Shown: positions 32,133 through 41,188 of the stretch, in pieces | Numbering within the stretch: the first letter of the stretch is position 1 | How the letters are laid out: each line of letters begins with the position of its first letter | From: JAGNLA01 sp964639885 | GTDB lineage: Bacteria > Caldisericota > Caldisericia > JAAYUI01 | NCBI GenBank assembly: GCA_964639885.1 | Contig: CAZXEH010000005.1 | Location: forward strand, 42,076 to 106,075 | Reading direction: 5' to 3' | Length of the DNA: 64,000 nt | Notes under the pieces: generated by a model | The model's database searches: none | Told to the model about the DNA's origin: nothing | What the model saw: only the letters and a program-made list of their open reading frames with translations | Made by a program: the position numbers and the translations under genes

Positions 32133-33176
32133 ATGGATCGAGAGAAGATGTTTCTGGATGTAAAACGCATCAAGCGGGAGAGGGCTGCCGAGGGAAGAAG
32201 GAATTTGCACGCTTTTTCGATTTTTGCAGTGCTTGCCGCTGCTCTTCTGTTCACAGTTGCAGCAATGATTGCTTTCCCTGGATTGATGCCAAAAACAACT
32301 GCATCCACCGCCACTTTGATCAAGCAAGCAGACATGACCCAGACCAGGGTTCTCGACACCATAGACAGACTTGAACATCCATTCACAATTGTGCAAATTT
32401 CGACACAATTGAGAAATTTATTTACAGTGGAACCAAACAAACAAATTGTGGCTCAAAAGGCACCAGAACCTGCAAAAACCGAAGCTCCGAAGGTTCAGGC
32501 ACCCCCACCCAAGCCAGCAAATACTCCAGCACCAGAAAAACAACCTACAACGACGACAAAACAAACTAACCCCAAAACCACTGTTGCATCGAAACCAACG
32601 ATTCAGGCTAAACCAAAACAAACGACGACAAAACCTGTACAAAAACCGTCTCAGGCAGTAGCAAAAACACCTGCTCCAACAAAGAAAAACGAGAAGAAAA
32701 CGATACTCAATCAGGTTGATGAATCAATACCAATCGCCGCCCTACCATCCAGACCTCCAGATGCCAACTACGGAATCCCTGAAAACTGGCCAATGGATTC
32801 ACCAGTCTCGGCACCGTACGGCTACCTTCCAGAACGCGGAAGATTCCATGCCGGCGTTGATCTCGAAGCACCACTCGGAACCCCGATTGAAGCAGCAGGT
32901 GCGGGGAAAGTCATCAGAGCTGAATGGTACGCCGGTTATGGCATGTGCGTTGACATTGAACATGCAAACGGCTACGTCACAAGATATGGCCACTTCTCAG
33001 AAATATATGTGAAAAAAGGCCAGTGGGTCTCTGCCGGCGACTGGATTGGCGCTTGTGGCTCAACAGGCAACTCTACCTGTCCCCACCTTCATTTTGAGGT
33101 TTACAAAAACGGCAGCTCCACTGATCCTGAGAGAATCAACTGGACAATGCGGAAGATGCCCCCAAAGGCATACTAG
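32133..33176 (+). CDS. membrane-anchored M23 (LytM/Gly-Gly) endopeptidase
   Basis: 347 residues from ATG 32133. N-terminal basic cytosolic segment, one membrane anchor (~28-52; AFSIFAVLAAALLFTVAAM), then a ~110-residue Pro/Lys/Thr/Gln-rich linker (~95-205). The C-terminal LytM domain has the zinc ligands H-x3-D in FHAGVDLEAPLG and HLHFEVYKNG, plus GNSTCPHLHF. Such enzymes cut peptidoglycan cross-bridges or, if degenerate, activate amidases. The zinc ligands are present, so it is probably active. The linker would span the wall. Confidence 0.9.
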   Translation: MDREKMFLDVKRIKRERAAEGRRNLHAFSIFAVLAAALLFTVAAMIAFPGLMPKTTASTATLIKQADMTQTRVLDTIDRLEHPFTIVQISTQLRNLFTVEPNKQIVAQKAPEPAKTEAPKVQAPPPKPANTPAPEKQPTTTTKQTNPKTTVASKPTIQAKPKQTTTKPVQKPSQAVAKTPAPTKKNEKKTILNQVDESIPIAALPSRPPDANYGIPENWPMDSPVSAPYGYLPERGRFHAGVDLEAPLGTPIEAAGAGKVIRAEWYAGYGMCVDIEHANGYVTRYGHFSEIYVKKGQWVSAGDWIGACGSTGNSTCPHLHFEVYKNGSSTDPERINWTMRKMPPKAY

Positions 33177-33285
33177 ATATATCAGCTTTTACCTATAAAA
33201 TACCAATTTCAAAGGTTTGTTAAGAAGTTCCTCTTTTAAAGACCGCCCATCGGACAATAATGGGGTTTTGGAAAAAGAGGAAATC

Positions 33286-34062
33286 ATGAAAAGAAAAGAA
33301 TACTCCTGGATTAGTTTTGCCACTGTCATCGTTGCTGTTGTGACGTTTGCCCTTGCATTTGCCGGCACGCCCAAAAATGTTTTGGTTTGGGGCCAGTTCC
33401 CATTGCTTCTGCTGATGATGCTTGCATCCTCCAGAACATTCTCAATTCTCAGGCTGGAAGGTCTTGTTGAAGGAAAAGTATGGCTCTGGCTGCTGTTTGC
33501 CAGCATCTTCACCTTTGCCGGAAACGTTCTTTTTGCAACCGGAAATCTTATGAATCCAATTTCAATCCCGGTCATAACGGTCAGCTCCGGACTCATGTTT
33601 TGCGCCTACGGATGCTTTATTATTGGCTTGATCCTTATGGGCAGATACGTCAGATCGGATGACAAAAAGTCTAGTCTACTCATTCCAGTGCTTGTTGTGA
33701 TCGGTTTCATTGCTGTTGCTGGATTTTTCATGGTCAGGTCTTTTATTGGCTCAGAACTTGACGGCATCTTGAAAATCACTTTTTTTGTCTACCTTCTCGC
33801 CGACGCCTTCCTGATTTTGGCCAACATCATAGTTGTCATGAGAACATTGGGCGGAACTCTTGGAAAACCATACCTCATATTGGCTGTTGGGTGTCTGTCC
33901 CTTGTTGCCTACCAGATGACTTCGTTGTTCATCCTCTCGGCTGGCGGTGACATCTTCAACAGCTGGATTCAAACTCTCTTCGTCATCGCCCTCACCATTC
34001 TCGCAATCGGTGCTGACGCAAGATACCAGCTCCAGAAAAACCTCAGCCTGAACGTAAAGTAA
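33286..34062 (+). CDS. eight-segment membrane protein of unknown function
   Basis: 258 residues from ATG 33286, with AGAGGAA upstream; an earlier in-frame start at 33217 is less likely. Eight regularly spaced membrane segments are visible, for example WISFATVIVAVVTFALAFAG, VWLWLLFASIFTFAGNVLF and YLILAVGCLSLVAYQ. There are almost no charged residues inside and only short loops. It resembles 7TM/8TM sensor or permease modules, but no motif assigns a family. The ORF ends 18 nt before a strong terminator. Confidence 0.7.
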   Translation: MKRKEYSWISFATVIVAVVTFALAFAGTPKNVLVWGQFPLLLLMMLASSRTFSILRLEGLVEGKVWLWLLFASIFTFAGNVLFATGNLMNPISIPVITVSSGLMFCAYGCFIIGLILMGRYVRSDDKKSSLLIPVLVVIGFIAVAGFFMVRSFIGSELDGILKITFFVYLLADAFLILANIIVVMRTLGGTLGKPYLILAVGCLSLVAYQMTSLFILSAGGDIFNSWIQTLFVIALTILAIGADARYQLQKNLSLNVK

Positions 34063-34080
34063 TTCCCACCCAACAATAAC

Positions 34081-34109
34081 AAAAGCCCCCGAAAATTTCG
34101 GGGGCTTTT
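34081..34109. terminator. bidirectional terminator
   Basis: AAAAGCCCCCGAAA (34081-34094) pairs with TTTCGGGGGCTTTT (34096-34109). A/T tracts on both sides let it serve the plus-strand membrane protein gene and the convergent solenoid gene. Confidence 0.9.
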
Positions 34110-34125
34110 TATTTATGAAATCAGA

Positions 34126-36765
34126 TTACCATTCGGCTTCAGGAACAATTCCAACATCACAATCGAGACCAAAACCAAGAGAGAGTTTGTGGTTGCCTGG
34201 TTCCTGGACTTCCTTCCACATGGCATTGTTTTTGAGCTTTGGCCAGCCTTCACCAATATTTGGCTCTTCCTTGCGAAGGTAGGTGTCGTTTCCGCCACGG
34301 TTGATGTAGATGCCGGCCGTCCATTCCTCATAACGATAATTGTCTGGTACCGGGCCGGTTCTCTGCATGCAGTAGCCGCATGTTGAGGAGGTCACAAAGT
34401 CATAGGTGTCGTCGCCGGCGTAGTCGATGTGAACAGCAATCGAGTTTGTGATGGCCGAACCTACGAGGACACCGCCGCTCTGACGTTCCATTCCACCATC
34501 TTTTGTTGGCATCGGTTCGCCGAAGTAGTACTTGTCGTCGCCCTTCTTGTCGATGAACCAAGAGACCGAGAAGTCATGTGCTCCACCCTGCGAAATGGCT
34601 TTCCAGACTGTGTATGAGTCGTTGCCTGCATCATCAAGGAATGCCGTCAGACCCATGTGTGCTGTTCCTGACTGGACAAAGAAGCTTCCCTCGTAATGAT
34701 CGTCGCCTTCGCAATCGTTTAGGATTCCGGTTCCGAACCAGTAGCCTGTCGCCTGGCCATAAACACCGCACTCGTACCAGTCATTGCCCTTGAGATCCTG
34801 AAGGATTCCAGTTCCGCCACCCATGCCGTGGCCGTCACCCATGTCCGAGCGTCTGCCCCAGCCTGCACCCTGGACAAAACAGTAGTTTCTGTCATTATCG
34901 TGTCCGCCGGTGCCCGGAGTGGTGAGGTTTTCCTTCGGGTTGCTCTTGCCGGTTTCACCGACATACTTGTCGTCGCCTTCGGTATCCAGAAGGGTTCCGC
35001 AACCACCCTGGAAACCAAAGCCCTGAGCGCACATGAAGGCGTAATATGAGTCGTTTCCGCCGATGTTTACAAGCTGTCCGATGCCAAAACATGCAGCGCC
35101 CTGTGCCATGTTGCGCGCCTTGAAGGTGTCGTTTCCGCCTTCATCCCAGACCACACCAACGCCAAAGAAGCAGTGTCCCTGAGCGTTGTCGTAGGCGATG
35201 TACGTATCGTTGCCTGCGTGATCCCAGAGGATGCCTGAACCGAGAATGCCTGAACCTTGTGAGCAGACGTCGTCTTTTGTCGATGTGTACTTGTCGTTTC
35301 CAGCCCAGTCCATGAGGATCGAAACCGGTCTTCTTGTTGTCCATGAAGCAGCGGCAGGGCCTGTGTAGGTGTCATCGCCGGCAAAGTCGATGATGCAGTA
35401 ATAATCCTTGCCGTTGTAGACGTTGTTTTCATTCTTACCATTGAATGCGAATTTTCCAAACGGAAGGGTGAGTTCAAACTTTACTCCTGAGATGTCGAGT
35501 TTTGCCCCTGGAATCGGCTGACCCTTTGCGTCGTTTCCGGTTGAGAAGTCTCGTGGGTCATTGAGGAAATCCTTGACCTCGCACATCTTCACAAGCAGCG
35601 GTGCGGTTCCGTAGTAAAGGTTGTTGAAATCATAGTCGGTCGCCATGTCAAACATGAGTTCGGCATCATCCTGAGGCATGACACTGATGAGGTACTTGTA
35701 GAATTCAGGATCCTGGTAATCCCTGTCAGAGAGCTGGAGGTAACGGCCAACCTTTATGAGGTCTTCCCATCTGAACTGGGCGAGTTTTCTGAGCGCTCTC
35801 CTGTTGTACTTTGCTGTCCTGTCGATGTGGAGAAGAAGGTCTGCCATAAGTGACTGGACTTTCTTTGGAACTCCCCTGACAGCTTCGAAGTTTGCTTTCT
35901 TTATTGTCTCAAGGTCTGGCGGAAGTTCAAAGGTGAATTTGTCTTTTGCATCCACGAGGCTCACACCAACGCCAAGGAGCTTGACAACTTCAAAGATCGG
36001 GACAAGCAGTCTGCCTTCCTTTGAAATGAACGGTTTCGGAATGGTGTACGATTTTCCATTGACTACAGCTTTATCTGAGCCAACAGTCAGCTCAATATTC
36101 TTTTTGTCGGTGATTATCGTGTATTTCTTCTTGCCGACCTCCCACTTGGTTTCGACTTTTGCAAACAAGGGGACATATTTTGGCGTTACAAAGAGCACAT
36201 TGTTGAGAACCTGCCCCTTGATCGAGTCCGCAACGGTTCCGTTGATTGTGATGTTTTCGGCGGTTATGACAATCTTTGTGTTCTCCTGGAAGCCCCAATC
36301 GTTTTTGTAGAGTTCATCGAGTGCTTTGGCAAGCGGTGCATTCTGGTCTACGTCCATAACCGGCATGTAGTTGGGGAAAGAAATCGTGAGGTAACCGGTT
36401 CTGACCTGGCCGAAGATGTTCATCTGGTAGATGCCATCTGGATAGTTCCATGAGGCCTTTGTACCATTGAGAACCCTGCGTGCCCATCTTGGGAAGTAGT
36501 AAGGCTTTTCCCAGCATTCCTTGAAGTGTGGAGCAAGCGCCACTGGTGTTGATCTTGCACAGATGTTGTCGATGGTGTAACGGGTGATGTGTGTGTCTTC
36601 ACGGGTGACATTCTGCTTTGCCAGAACGTACTGGATCAAATCAGTGTTTTCGTTCACTTCTTTTGCGATGTCGGCTTCAACATCGCCCCAGAGTTTGTCA
36701 TCGCCCCTTGCAACGAAGGGGAGGCATAAAACCAAAGCTACAAGCACAATAAGCAACTTTCTCAT
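34126..36765 (-). CDS. secreted stalk-domain protein with a beta-solenoid-like GNDTY repeat array
   Basis: Start set at ATG 36765 (MRKLLIVLVALVLCLPFVARG) behind CGGAGG. 879 residues: signal peptide; ~25-200 unknown domain; ~205-275 a single stalk-like unit (YTIPKPFISKEGRLLVPIFE); ~290-430 helical part; ~435-860 about ten to eleven repeats of ~29-31 residues with the core (G/A)-G-N-D-x-Y ... Q-G ... G-x-G-x-L-x-D, e.g. DHAGNDTYIAYDNAQGHCFF and DEGGNDTFKARNMAQGAACF. One turn per repeat would suit a beta-helix; the Asp/Asn-rich turns could bind calcium. It is not a classic RTX repeat (nine-residue period). Surface protein of unknown role. Confidence 0.8.
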   Translation of the reverse strand: MRKLLIVLVALVLCLPFVARGDDKLWGDVEADIAKEVNENTDLIQYVLAKQNVTREDTHITRYTIDNICARSTPVALAPHFKECWEKPYYFPRWARRVLNGTKASWNYPDGIYQMNIFGQVRTGYLTISFPNYMPVMDVDQNAPLAKALDELYKNDWGFQENTKIVITAENITINGTVADSIKGQVLNNVLFVTPKYVPLFAKVETKWEVGKKKYTIITDKKNIELTVGSDKAVVNGKSYTIPKPFISKEGRLLVPIFEVVKLLGVGVSLVDAKDKFTFELPPDLETIKKANFEAVRGVPKKVQSLMADLLLHIDRTAKYNRRALRKLAQFRWEDLIKVGRYLQLSDRDYQDPEFYKYLISVMPQDDAELMFDMATDYDFNNLYYGTAPLLVKMCEVKDFLNDPRDFSTGNDAKGQPIPGAKLDISGVKFELTLPFGKFAFNGKNENNVYNGKDYYCIIDFAGDDTYTGPAAASWTTRRPVSILMDWAGNDKYTSTKDDVCSQGSGILGSGILWDHAGNDTYIAYDNAQGHCFFGVGVVWDEGGNDTFKARNMAQGAACFGIGQLVNIGGNDSYYAFMCAQGFGFQGGCGTLLDTEGDDKYVGETGKSNPKENLTTPGTGGHDNDRNYCFVQGAGWGRRSDMGDGHGMGGGTGILQDLKGNDWYECGVYGQATGYWFGTGILNDCEGDDHYEGSFFVQSGTAHMGLTAFLDDAGNDSYTVWKAISQGGAHDFSVSWFIDKKGDDKYYFGEPMPTKDGGMERQSGGVLVGSAITNSIAVHIDYAGDDTYDFVTSSTCGYCMQRTGPVPDNYRYEEWTAGIYINRGGNDTYLRKEEPNIGEGWPKLKNNAMWKEVQEPGNHKLSLGFGLDCDVGIVPEAEW

Positions 36766-36871
36766 CAAACCTCCGAAAAAATGTTTCTTTATGAAAAAGA
36801 TATTAGGACTTTGACAAAGCAAATGCAAACACCAGAAAAAGGCGGTCATCACTGAATCGAACGAACAAGAG

Positions 36872-36900
36872 TTGCAAATTCTTGTAAAAATCGGTAACAT
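36872..36900 (+). promoter_or_regulatory. leaderless promoter of tsaE
   Basis: TTGCAA (36872-36877), 17 nt, TAACAT (36895-36900), 8 nt, ATG 36909. Confidence 0.65.
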
Positions 36901-36908
36901 TGCCACAA

Positions 36909-37310
36909 ATGGAAGTAATTGTACCCAACCAGGACGAGTTGATTGCCTTGGGCAGATGGTGGGGTGAAAGCCTGACCGGAAACGAGGTCATAGCACTCTC
37001 CGGCCCTCTTGGAGCCGGCAAGACAACCTTTGTCAAAGGGGTTGCAGCAGGCCTTGGCATCCCTGAAACCATTCTCAGCCCAACGTTTGTCCTTGTGTTT
37101 GAATACAGTGGCAAGTTCAACCTCTTCCACTTCGACTGGTACAGGATCGACACGCAGAACGAAGTTGAGGAGCTTGGATTCTGGGACTACATTGAAAAAC
37201 CTGGCATTAAGATCATTGAGTGGCCGGAGAAATTCATAAAACTGGTACCAAGTGATGCAAAATGGATAAGGATATCAATCGAGGGATCGGCCAGGAAAGT
37301 GACCTGGTGA
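36909..37310 (+). CDS. tsaE: tRNA threonylcarbamoyladenosine biosynthesis ATPase TsaE
   Basis: 133 residues. Walker A GPLGAGKTTFVKG (~32-44), then LSPTFVLVFEY and LFHFDWYRID, family signatures, and IIEWPEKF near the end. TsaE works with TsaB and TsaD to make t6A37 in ANN-reading tRNAs. ATG 36909 is preferred to an in-frame TTG at 36900 because that TTG lies on the -10 box. The stop overlaps the next GTG. Confidence 0.95.
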   Translation: MEVIVPNQDELIALGRWWGESLTGNEVIALSGPLGAGKTTFVKGVAAGLGIPETILSPTFVLVFEYSGKFNLFHFDWYRIDTQNEVEELGFWDYIEKPGIKIIEWPEKFIKLVPSDAKWIRISIEGSARKVTW

Positions 37311-37519
37311 CATACATTCTTGACATCGGCGAATCCGACATCTGGTTCATCCAGGGCGTGCTCGACACAGACGACAACCTCTGTCTGATCGACAAGACCA
37401 CTATGAACGGAAACCGAGGATCGATGAAGGTTCATCTGGACAAAAGGGTTGAGGCACAGTTCATCGAACTCCTTGAAACACTGAAGGGATCGTGCGATTT
37501 CACCTATGCCCCTGCTTGA
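37307..37519 (+). CDS. small protein, DUF4911-like
   Basis: 70 residues from GTG 37307, in the GTGA overlap with tsaE. It begins VTYILDIGESDIWFIQGVL and has NGNRGSMKVHLDKR and a C-terminal helix FIELLETLKGS. This suits the short DUF4911 family (I-x-F-L-x-x-I-L-E...), found beside translation genes, though I cannot verify it. Its end overlaps yqeG by 14 nt. Role unknown. Confidence 0.55.
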   Translation: MTYILDIGESDIWFIQGVLDTDDNLCLIDKTTMNGNRGSMKVHLDKRVEAQFIELLETLKGSCDFTYAPA

Positions 37520-37988
37520 ACCAAACTGGCACTTTCAAAAAGTCGCCGACATCCCAGTCGAACTAATAAAAAAACTCGCAATAAAGCTGGTTTTCATTGA
37601 TGTGGACAACACCATTGCCCCCCGCGATTCAGATGATTTTGTAAAATCGGCAGTCGAGTGGATCGAAACGGTCAAAAAACTCGGAGTCACTTTTGCCTTC
37701 GTATCAAACGGAATGCCAAAGCGTGTTGTCAGGGCATGCAAAATCCTGAAGATAAAAAATGTCTACCCCGGGCTTAAACCGTTTCCGTTTTCCTGGTGGA
37801 TCGGGTTGCTCAGGTTTGGATGCAAACCATCAAGAGCAATTATGATCGGCGATCAGCTTCCAACCGACATCCTTGGCGCTCATCTGGCCGGAATCAGGGC
37901 AATACTCGTCGATCCGGTGGATGCAAAGTCCGACGTGAAATGGACAAGGTTTACAAGGAAGTTCTTTGGTGACAGACGCAACGCTTAA
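37506..37988 (+). CDS. YqeG-family HAD phosphatase
   Basis: 160 residues. HAD motif I is VFIDVDNTIAPRD (Asp nucleophile ~35), motif II TFAFVSNGM, motif IV IMIGDQLPTDILGA. The insert-free HAD-IIIA plan and PNWHFQKVADIP start are typical of YqeG, a phosphatase often encoded near ribosome-assembly genes in Gram-positives. It overlaps the preceding gene and converges on phoU. Confidence 0.9.
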   Translation: MPLLEPNWHFQKVADIPVELIKKLAIKLVFIDVDNTIAPRDSDDFVKSAVEWIETVKKLGVTFAFVSNGMPKRVVRACKILKIKNVYPGLKPFPFSWWIGLLRFGCKPSRAIMIGDQLPTDILGAHLAGIRAILVDPVDAKSDVKWTRFTRKFFGDRRNA

Positions 37989-38638
37989 ATATTGTGCCTG
38001 ACGATTTTTCCTTCAACCATGTAGATCACGTCTTCAGCAATGTTTGTCGTCTGATCAGCCACTCGTTCAAGGTAACGGCTGATGCTGATTGCATTGATGA
38101 GGCAATCATACTTGTCCGGGTATTTTTTCATGAGGTTTGAAACAAGCTGATAGACATACCTGTTGGTTTTGTCAATCTCCTCGTCCGAGTTGCACACTTC
38201 TCTGGCAAGATCAGCATCCATGTTTACAAGTGAATCAAGGCTCTTCCTGAGCATGATCCTCACCTTGTCCGCCATCTCGATGTAGTCGAATGGAATGTCG
38301 CAGCCTGGTGTCTCAAGGATGAAATTTGCTATTCTTGCAAGGTTTACTGACAAGTCGCCGATCCTCTCAAGGTCGTTGTTGATTTTCAGAACTGCAATTA
38401 TGAACCTCAGATCGACAGCAACCGGCTGGTGGAGGGCAAGGATCTTGAGGCATTCCTCCTCGATGTCGACTTCCATCTGGTCGATCTCGTCGTCCTTGTC
38501 GTGAATCTGTTTGGCAAGCACTGTATCTCTTGCCAATAATGCCTTTATTGCCTGGCTGAGGCTGTCCTCAATCACACCCGAAAGCGTGAGGAGCATTTTT
38601 TTAAGTTTGTCGACTGCCTTTGCAAGATGCTGTGACAT
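37985..38638 (-). CDS. phoU: phosphate transport regulator PhoU
   Basis: 217 residues, two three-helix PhoU repeats. Each has the metal-binding E/D-rich pattern: KDDEIDQMEVDIEEECLKIL and CNSDEEIDKTNRYVYQ. RYLERVADQTTNIAEDVIYM at the end is a family signature. It links Pst to PhoR and represses the regulon in high phosphate. ATG overlaps the pstB stop (TAATG). Confidence 0.96.
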   Translation of the reverse strand: MSQHLAKAVDKLKKMLLTLSGVIEDSLSQAIKALLARDTVLAKQIHDKDDEIDQMEVDIEEECLKILALHQPVAVDLRFIIAVLKINNDLERIGDLSVNLARIANFILETPGCDIPFDYIEMADKVRIMLRKSLDSLVNMDADLAREVCNSDEEIDKTNRYVYQLVSNLMKKYPDKYDCLINAISISRYLERVADQTTNIAEDVIYMVEGKIVRHNI

Positions 38639-39429
38639 TAGCTGAACCTTCCTGTTATGTACTCTTCTGTCTTCTTGTTGCCCGGAAGGGTGAACACCCT
38701 CTCGGTTATGCCGTGTTCAATGAGCTTGCCTTCAAAGAAGAACCCTGTGAAATCCGACACTCTTGCAGCCTGCTGCATGTTGTGGGTGACAATGATTATT
38801 GTGTAATCCTCGCTTAGTTCATCAATCAGGTCTTCAATCCTTTGGGTGGCTTTGGGGTCAAGTGCTGATGTCGGTTCATCCATCAAAACGATTTCTGGAT
38901 CAACAGCCAAAGCCCTGGCAATGCAAAGCCTCTGCTGCTGTCCGCCAGAAAGTGCGATTGCGGAATCCGTTAGCCTGTCTTTGACCTCATCCCAAAGAGC
39001 CGATCTCCTCAAACTCTTTTCAACAATTTCATCAAGCTCGGACTTTTTGGGCTGACCATGAATCTTTGGCCCATAAGCGACATTATCATAAATTGATTTT
39101 GGAAACGGGTTTGGTTTCTGGAAAACCATGCCAACCCTCATCCTGAGATTGACAACATCCATTTCCCTGCCATAGATGTCCTGGCCATCAAAATAAATCT
39201 TGCCCTCAAGCCTGGTGTTTTCAATCAAGTCGTTGAGCCGGTTGATTGTTCTCAAAAACGTGGATTTTCCGCATCCTGAAGGCCCGATCAGCGCTGTAAC
39301 CTTCTTTTCGGGGATAATCATCGAGACATCGAACAAAGCCTGTTTGTTGCCATAGAAAAAGTTCAGGTTTTGTGCAAGTACCTTTGTCTCAAGCTGAGCA
39401 AGTTCAGTGACCGTTGATTTTCTTACCAT
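38638..39429 (-). CDS. pstB: phosphate ABC transporter ATPase PstB
   Basis: Start at ATG 39429 (MVRKSTVTELAQLETKVL), overlapping the pstA stop. 263 residues: Walker A GPSGCGKSTFLRT, Q-loop VFQKPNPFPKS, ABC signature LSGGQQQRLCIARAL, Walker B IVLMDEPTSALDP, H-loop IIVTHNMQQAARV. It powers high-affinity phosphate import with PstCA. The open frame extends far into pstA, but that part is a shadow. Confidence 0.97.
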   Translation of the reverse strand: MVRKSTVTELAQLETKVLAQNLNFFYGNKQALFDVSMIIPEKKVTALIGPSGCGKSTFLRTINRLNDLIENTRLEGKIYFDGQDIYGREMDVVNLRMRVGMVFQKPNPFPKSIYDNVAYGPKIHGQPKKSELDEIVEKSLRRSALWDEVKDRLTDSAIALSGGQQQRLCIARALAVDPEIVLMDEPTSALDPKATQRIEDLIDELSEDYTIIIVTHNMQQAARVSDFTGFFFEGKLIEHGITERVFTLPGNKKTEEYITGRFS

Positions 39430-40274
39430 CTGTATTTCTTCCTGAAGTAGGATCTGAGAAGAATAGCAACTATGTTTAGCCCGAAAATAAGAATGAGCAA
39501 CACGAGGGCTGTTCCGTACTGCATTGGCCTTGCCTCCTGGGCGTTGAGGCTTTGGGTTGAGATAACGTAAAGGTGGTATGGAAGAGCCATTACCTGAGAA
39601 AATATCGATTTTGGCAACCTTGGCAGATAAAAAGCACTCACAGTGAGCAGAATCGGGGCTGTTTCGCCTGCTGCTCTCGAAATTCCAAGGATTGAGCCTG
39701 TCATCATGCCTGGGATTGCGTATGGAAGAACATTTCTGGTTATTGTCTGCCACTTTGTTGCACCAAGCGCCAGCGATCCCTCACGAAGCGAATCAGGAAC
39801 AGCCCTGAGCGCTTCTTCACAGGCAACGATAACAGTTGGCAGTATCAGACATGCAAGCGTTAACGAGCCGGCAAGGATTGATTTCCCGAATCCAAAGAAA
39901 AGAACGAAAACGCCAAGTCCGAACAAGCCAAAAACGATTGACGGTATGCCAGACAGGGTCATGATGGCTGACCTGATCCATCTGGTGACGAAATTCTTGC
40001 GTGCATATTCTGTAAGGTATATGGCAGTGGCCATGCCAAGAGGTAAAGCTATCAGGATTGCCAGCCCGACAAGGTATAACGTTCCTACAATTGCTGGCAG
40101 AATTCCGCCGGCCATGCCTCCGTGGGACGGCATCCCCGTTATGAATTCCCATGAAATCTTGCCCACACCTTTGATAACAATATCAATAACAATATAGCCG
40201 ACAACAAAAACCATAACATAGGCAAAGAATCTCATCAGCCAGATATAAATCTGTTCTTTTCTTCTTCTATTCAC
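39423..40274 (-). CDS. pstA: phosphate ABC transporter permease PstA
   Basis: 283 residues from GTG 40274, which overlaps the pstC stop. About six membrane segments and the binding-protein-dependent permease loop, REGSLALGATKWQTITRNVL (EAA motif), that contacts PstB. The N-terminus MNRRRKEQIYIWLMRFFAYV is short. It forms the channel with PstC. Confidence 0.96.
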   Translation of the reverse strand: MNRRRKEQIYIWLMRFFAYVMVFVVGYIVIDIVIKGVGKISWEFITGMPSHGGMAGGILPAIVGTLYLVGLAILIALPLGMATAIYLTEYARKNFVTRWIRSAIMTLSGIPSIVFGLFGLGVFVLFFGFGKSILAGSLTLACLILPTVIVACEEALRAVPDSLREGSLALGATKWQTITRNVLPYAIPGMMTGSILGISRAAGETAPILLTVSAFYLPRLPKSIFSQVMALPYHLYVISTQSLNAQEARPMQYGTALVLLILIFGLNIVAILLRSYFRKKYRW

Positions 40275-41148
40275 GGATTTGCCCCTTCAGCAGCCTTTGT
40301 GAAATCTGGACAAGTGCGAACGTGAACAGAAGCAGTATGATTCCTATGACAAAAAGGGCGTTGTAGTGGGTTGAGCCGAAGCTGACCTCTCCCATCTCGG
40401 CGGCAATCGTTGCGGTCATGGTTCTGACCGTGGACAGCGGGTTGAATGTTATTATTGGAGAATTGCCGCTAACCATCAAAACAGCCATCGTCTCACCAAT
40501 GACTCTTCCAACTCCCAGCATTATCCCTGAAAGTATGCCGGAGAGGGCGGCAGGGAATGTTACAGTCCAGGCGGTTTGAAGTTTTGTTGCACCTATTGCC
40601 ATTGCTGCTTCCCTGTATGAGAACGGGACAGACTTTATGGCGTCTTCGGCGAGGGTGATGATGGTTGGCAGTGCCATCAGCGCCAGAAGCAGCGAAGCGG
40701 TCAATGCCGATGTACCGGTCGACAGGCCAAAAATGCTTTTGATTAGCGGAGCGAGTACAACCAACCCAAAAAATCCGAGCACAACTGACGGAATGCCAGC
40801 CAAAAGCTCGATGAAAGGCTTCAGGATTTCACGTTCAGCAGGCCTTGCAAACTCTGATATGTAGATAGCCGTGACAACCCCAAGCGGAACCGCAATTATT
40901 ATTGATATTACCGTTACAAGCAGCGATCCAAGGAGCAGTGGGATGATTCCGTACTCAGGCTGGTTAAATGTTACAGGGTTCCAATATGTTGTAAAAAGCG
41001 AGAGGACATTTGACTTTGCAAAAAACGGGAAGGCTTCCTTGCCCAGGAAAACGAAGATAAGAATGACGATGATGATGCTCGTTGATGCAGCCAGCTGGAG
41101 GCCAACTTTTACCAGCATTTCCTTTGACTGCCAACGGAACAGTTTCAT
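40267..41148 (-). CDS. pstC: phosphate ABC transporter permease PstC
   Basis: Start at ATG 41148 (MKLFRWQSKEMLVKVG), 6 nt after AGAAGGA; the ATG at 41154 overlaps that site. 293 residues with six membrane segments, an EAA-type loop YREAAMAIGATKLQTAWTVT, and GIPSVVLGFFGLVVLAP. Partner of PstA. Confidence 0.96.
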   Translation of the reverse strand: MKLFRWQSKEMLVKVGLQLAASTSIIIVILIFVFLGKEAFPFFAKSNVLSLFTTYWNPVTFNQPEYGIIPLLLGSLLVTVISIIIAVPLGVVTAIYISEFARPAEREILKPFIELLAGIPSVVLGFFGLVVLAPLIKSIFGLSTGTSALTASLLLALMALPTIITLAEDAIKSVPFSYREAAMAIGATKLQTAWTVTFPAALSGILSGIMLGVGRVIGETMAVLMVSGNSPIITFNPLSTVRTMTATIAAEMGEVSFGSTHYNALFVIGIILLLFTFALVQISQRLLKGQIRE

Positions 41149-41188
41149 CGTCATTCCTTCTCTTCAATTAAAGTATCTGTTCAGTTTA

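Noticed and set aside
34560..35470. Reading the GNDTY repeats as RTX haemolysin-type calcium repeats
   Set aside because: RTX repeats are nine residues with GGxGxD; here the period is ~30 and the protein has a Sec signal peptide, not a type I secretion signal.
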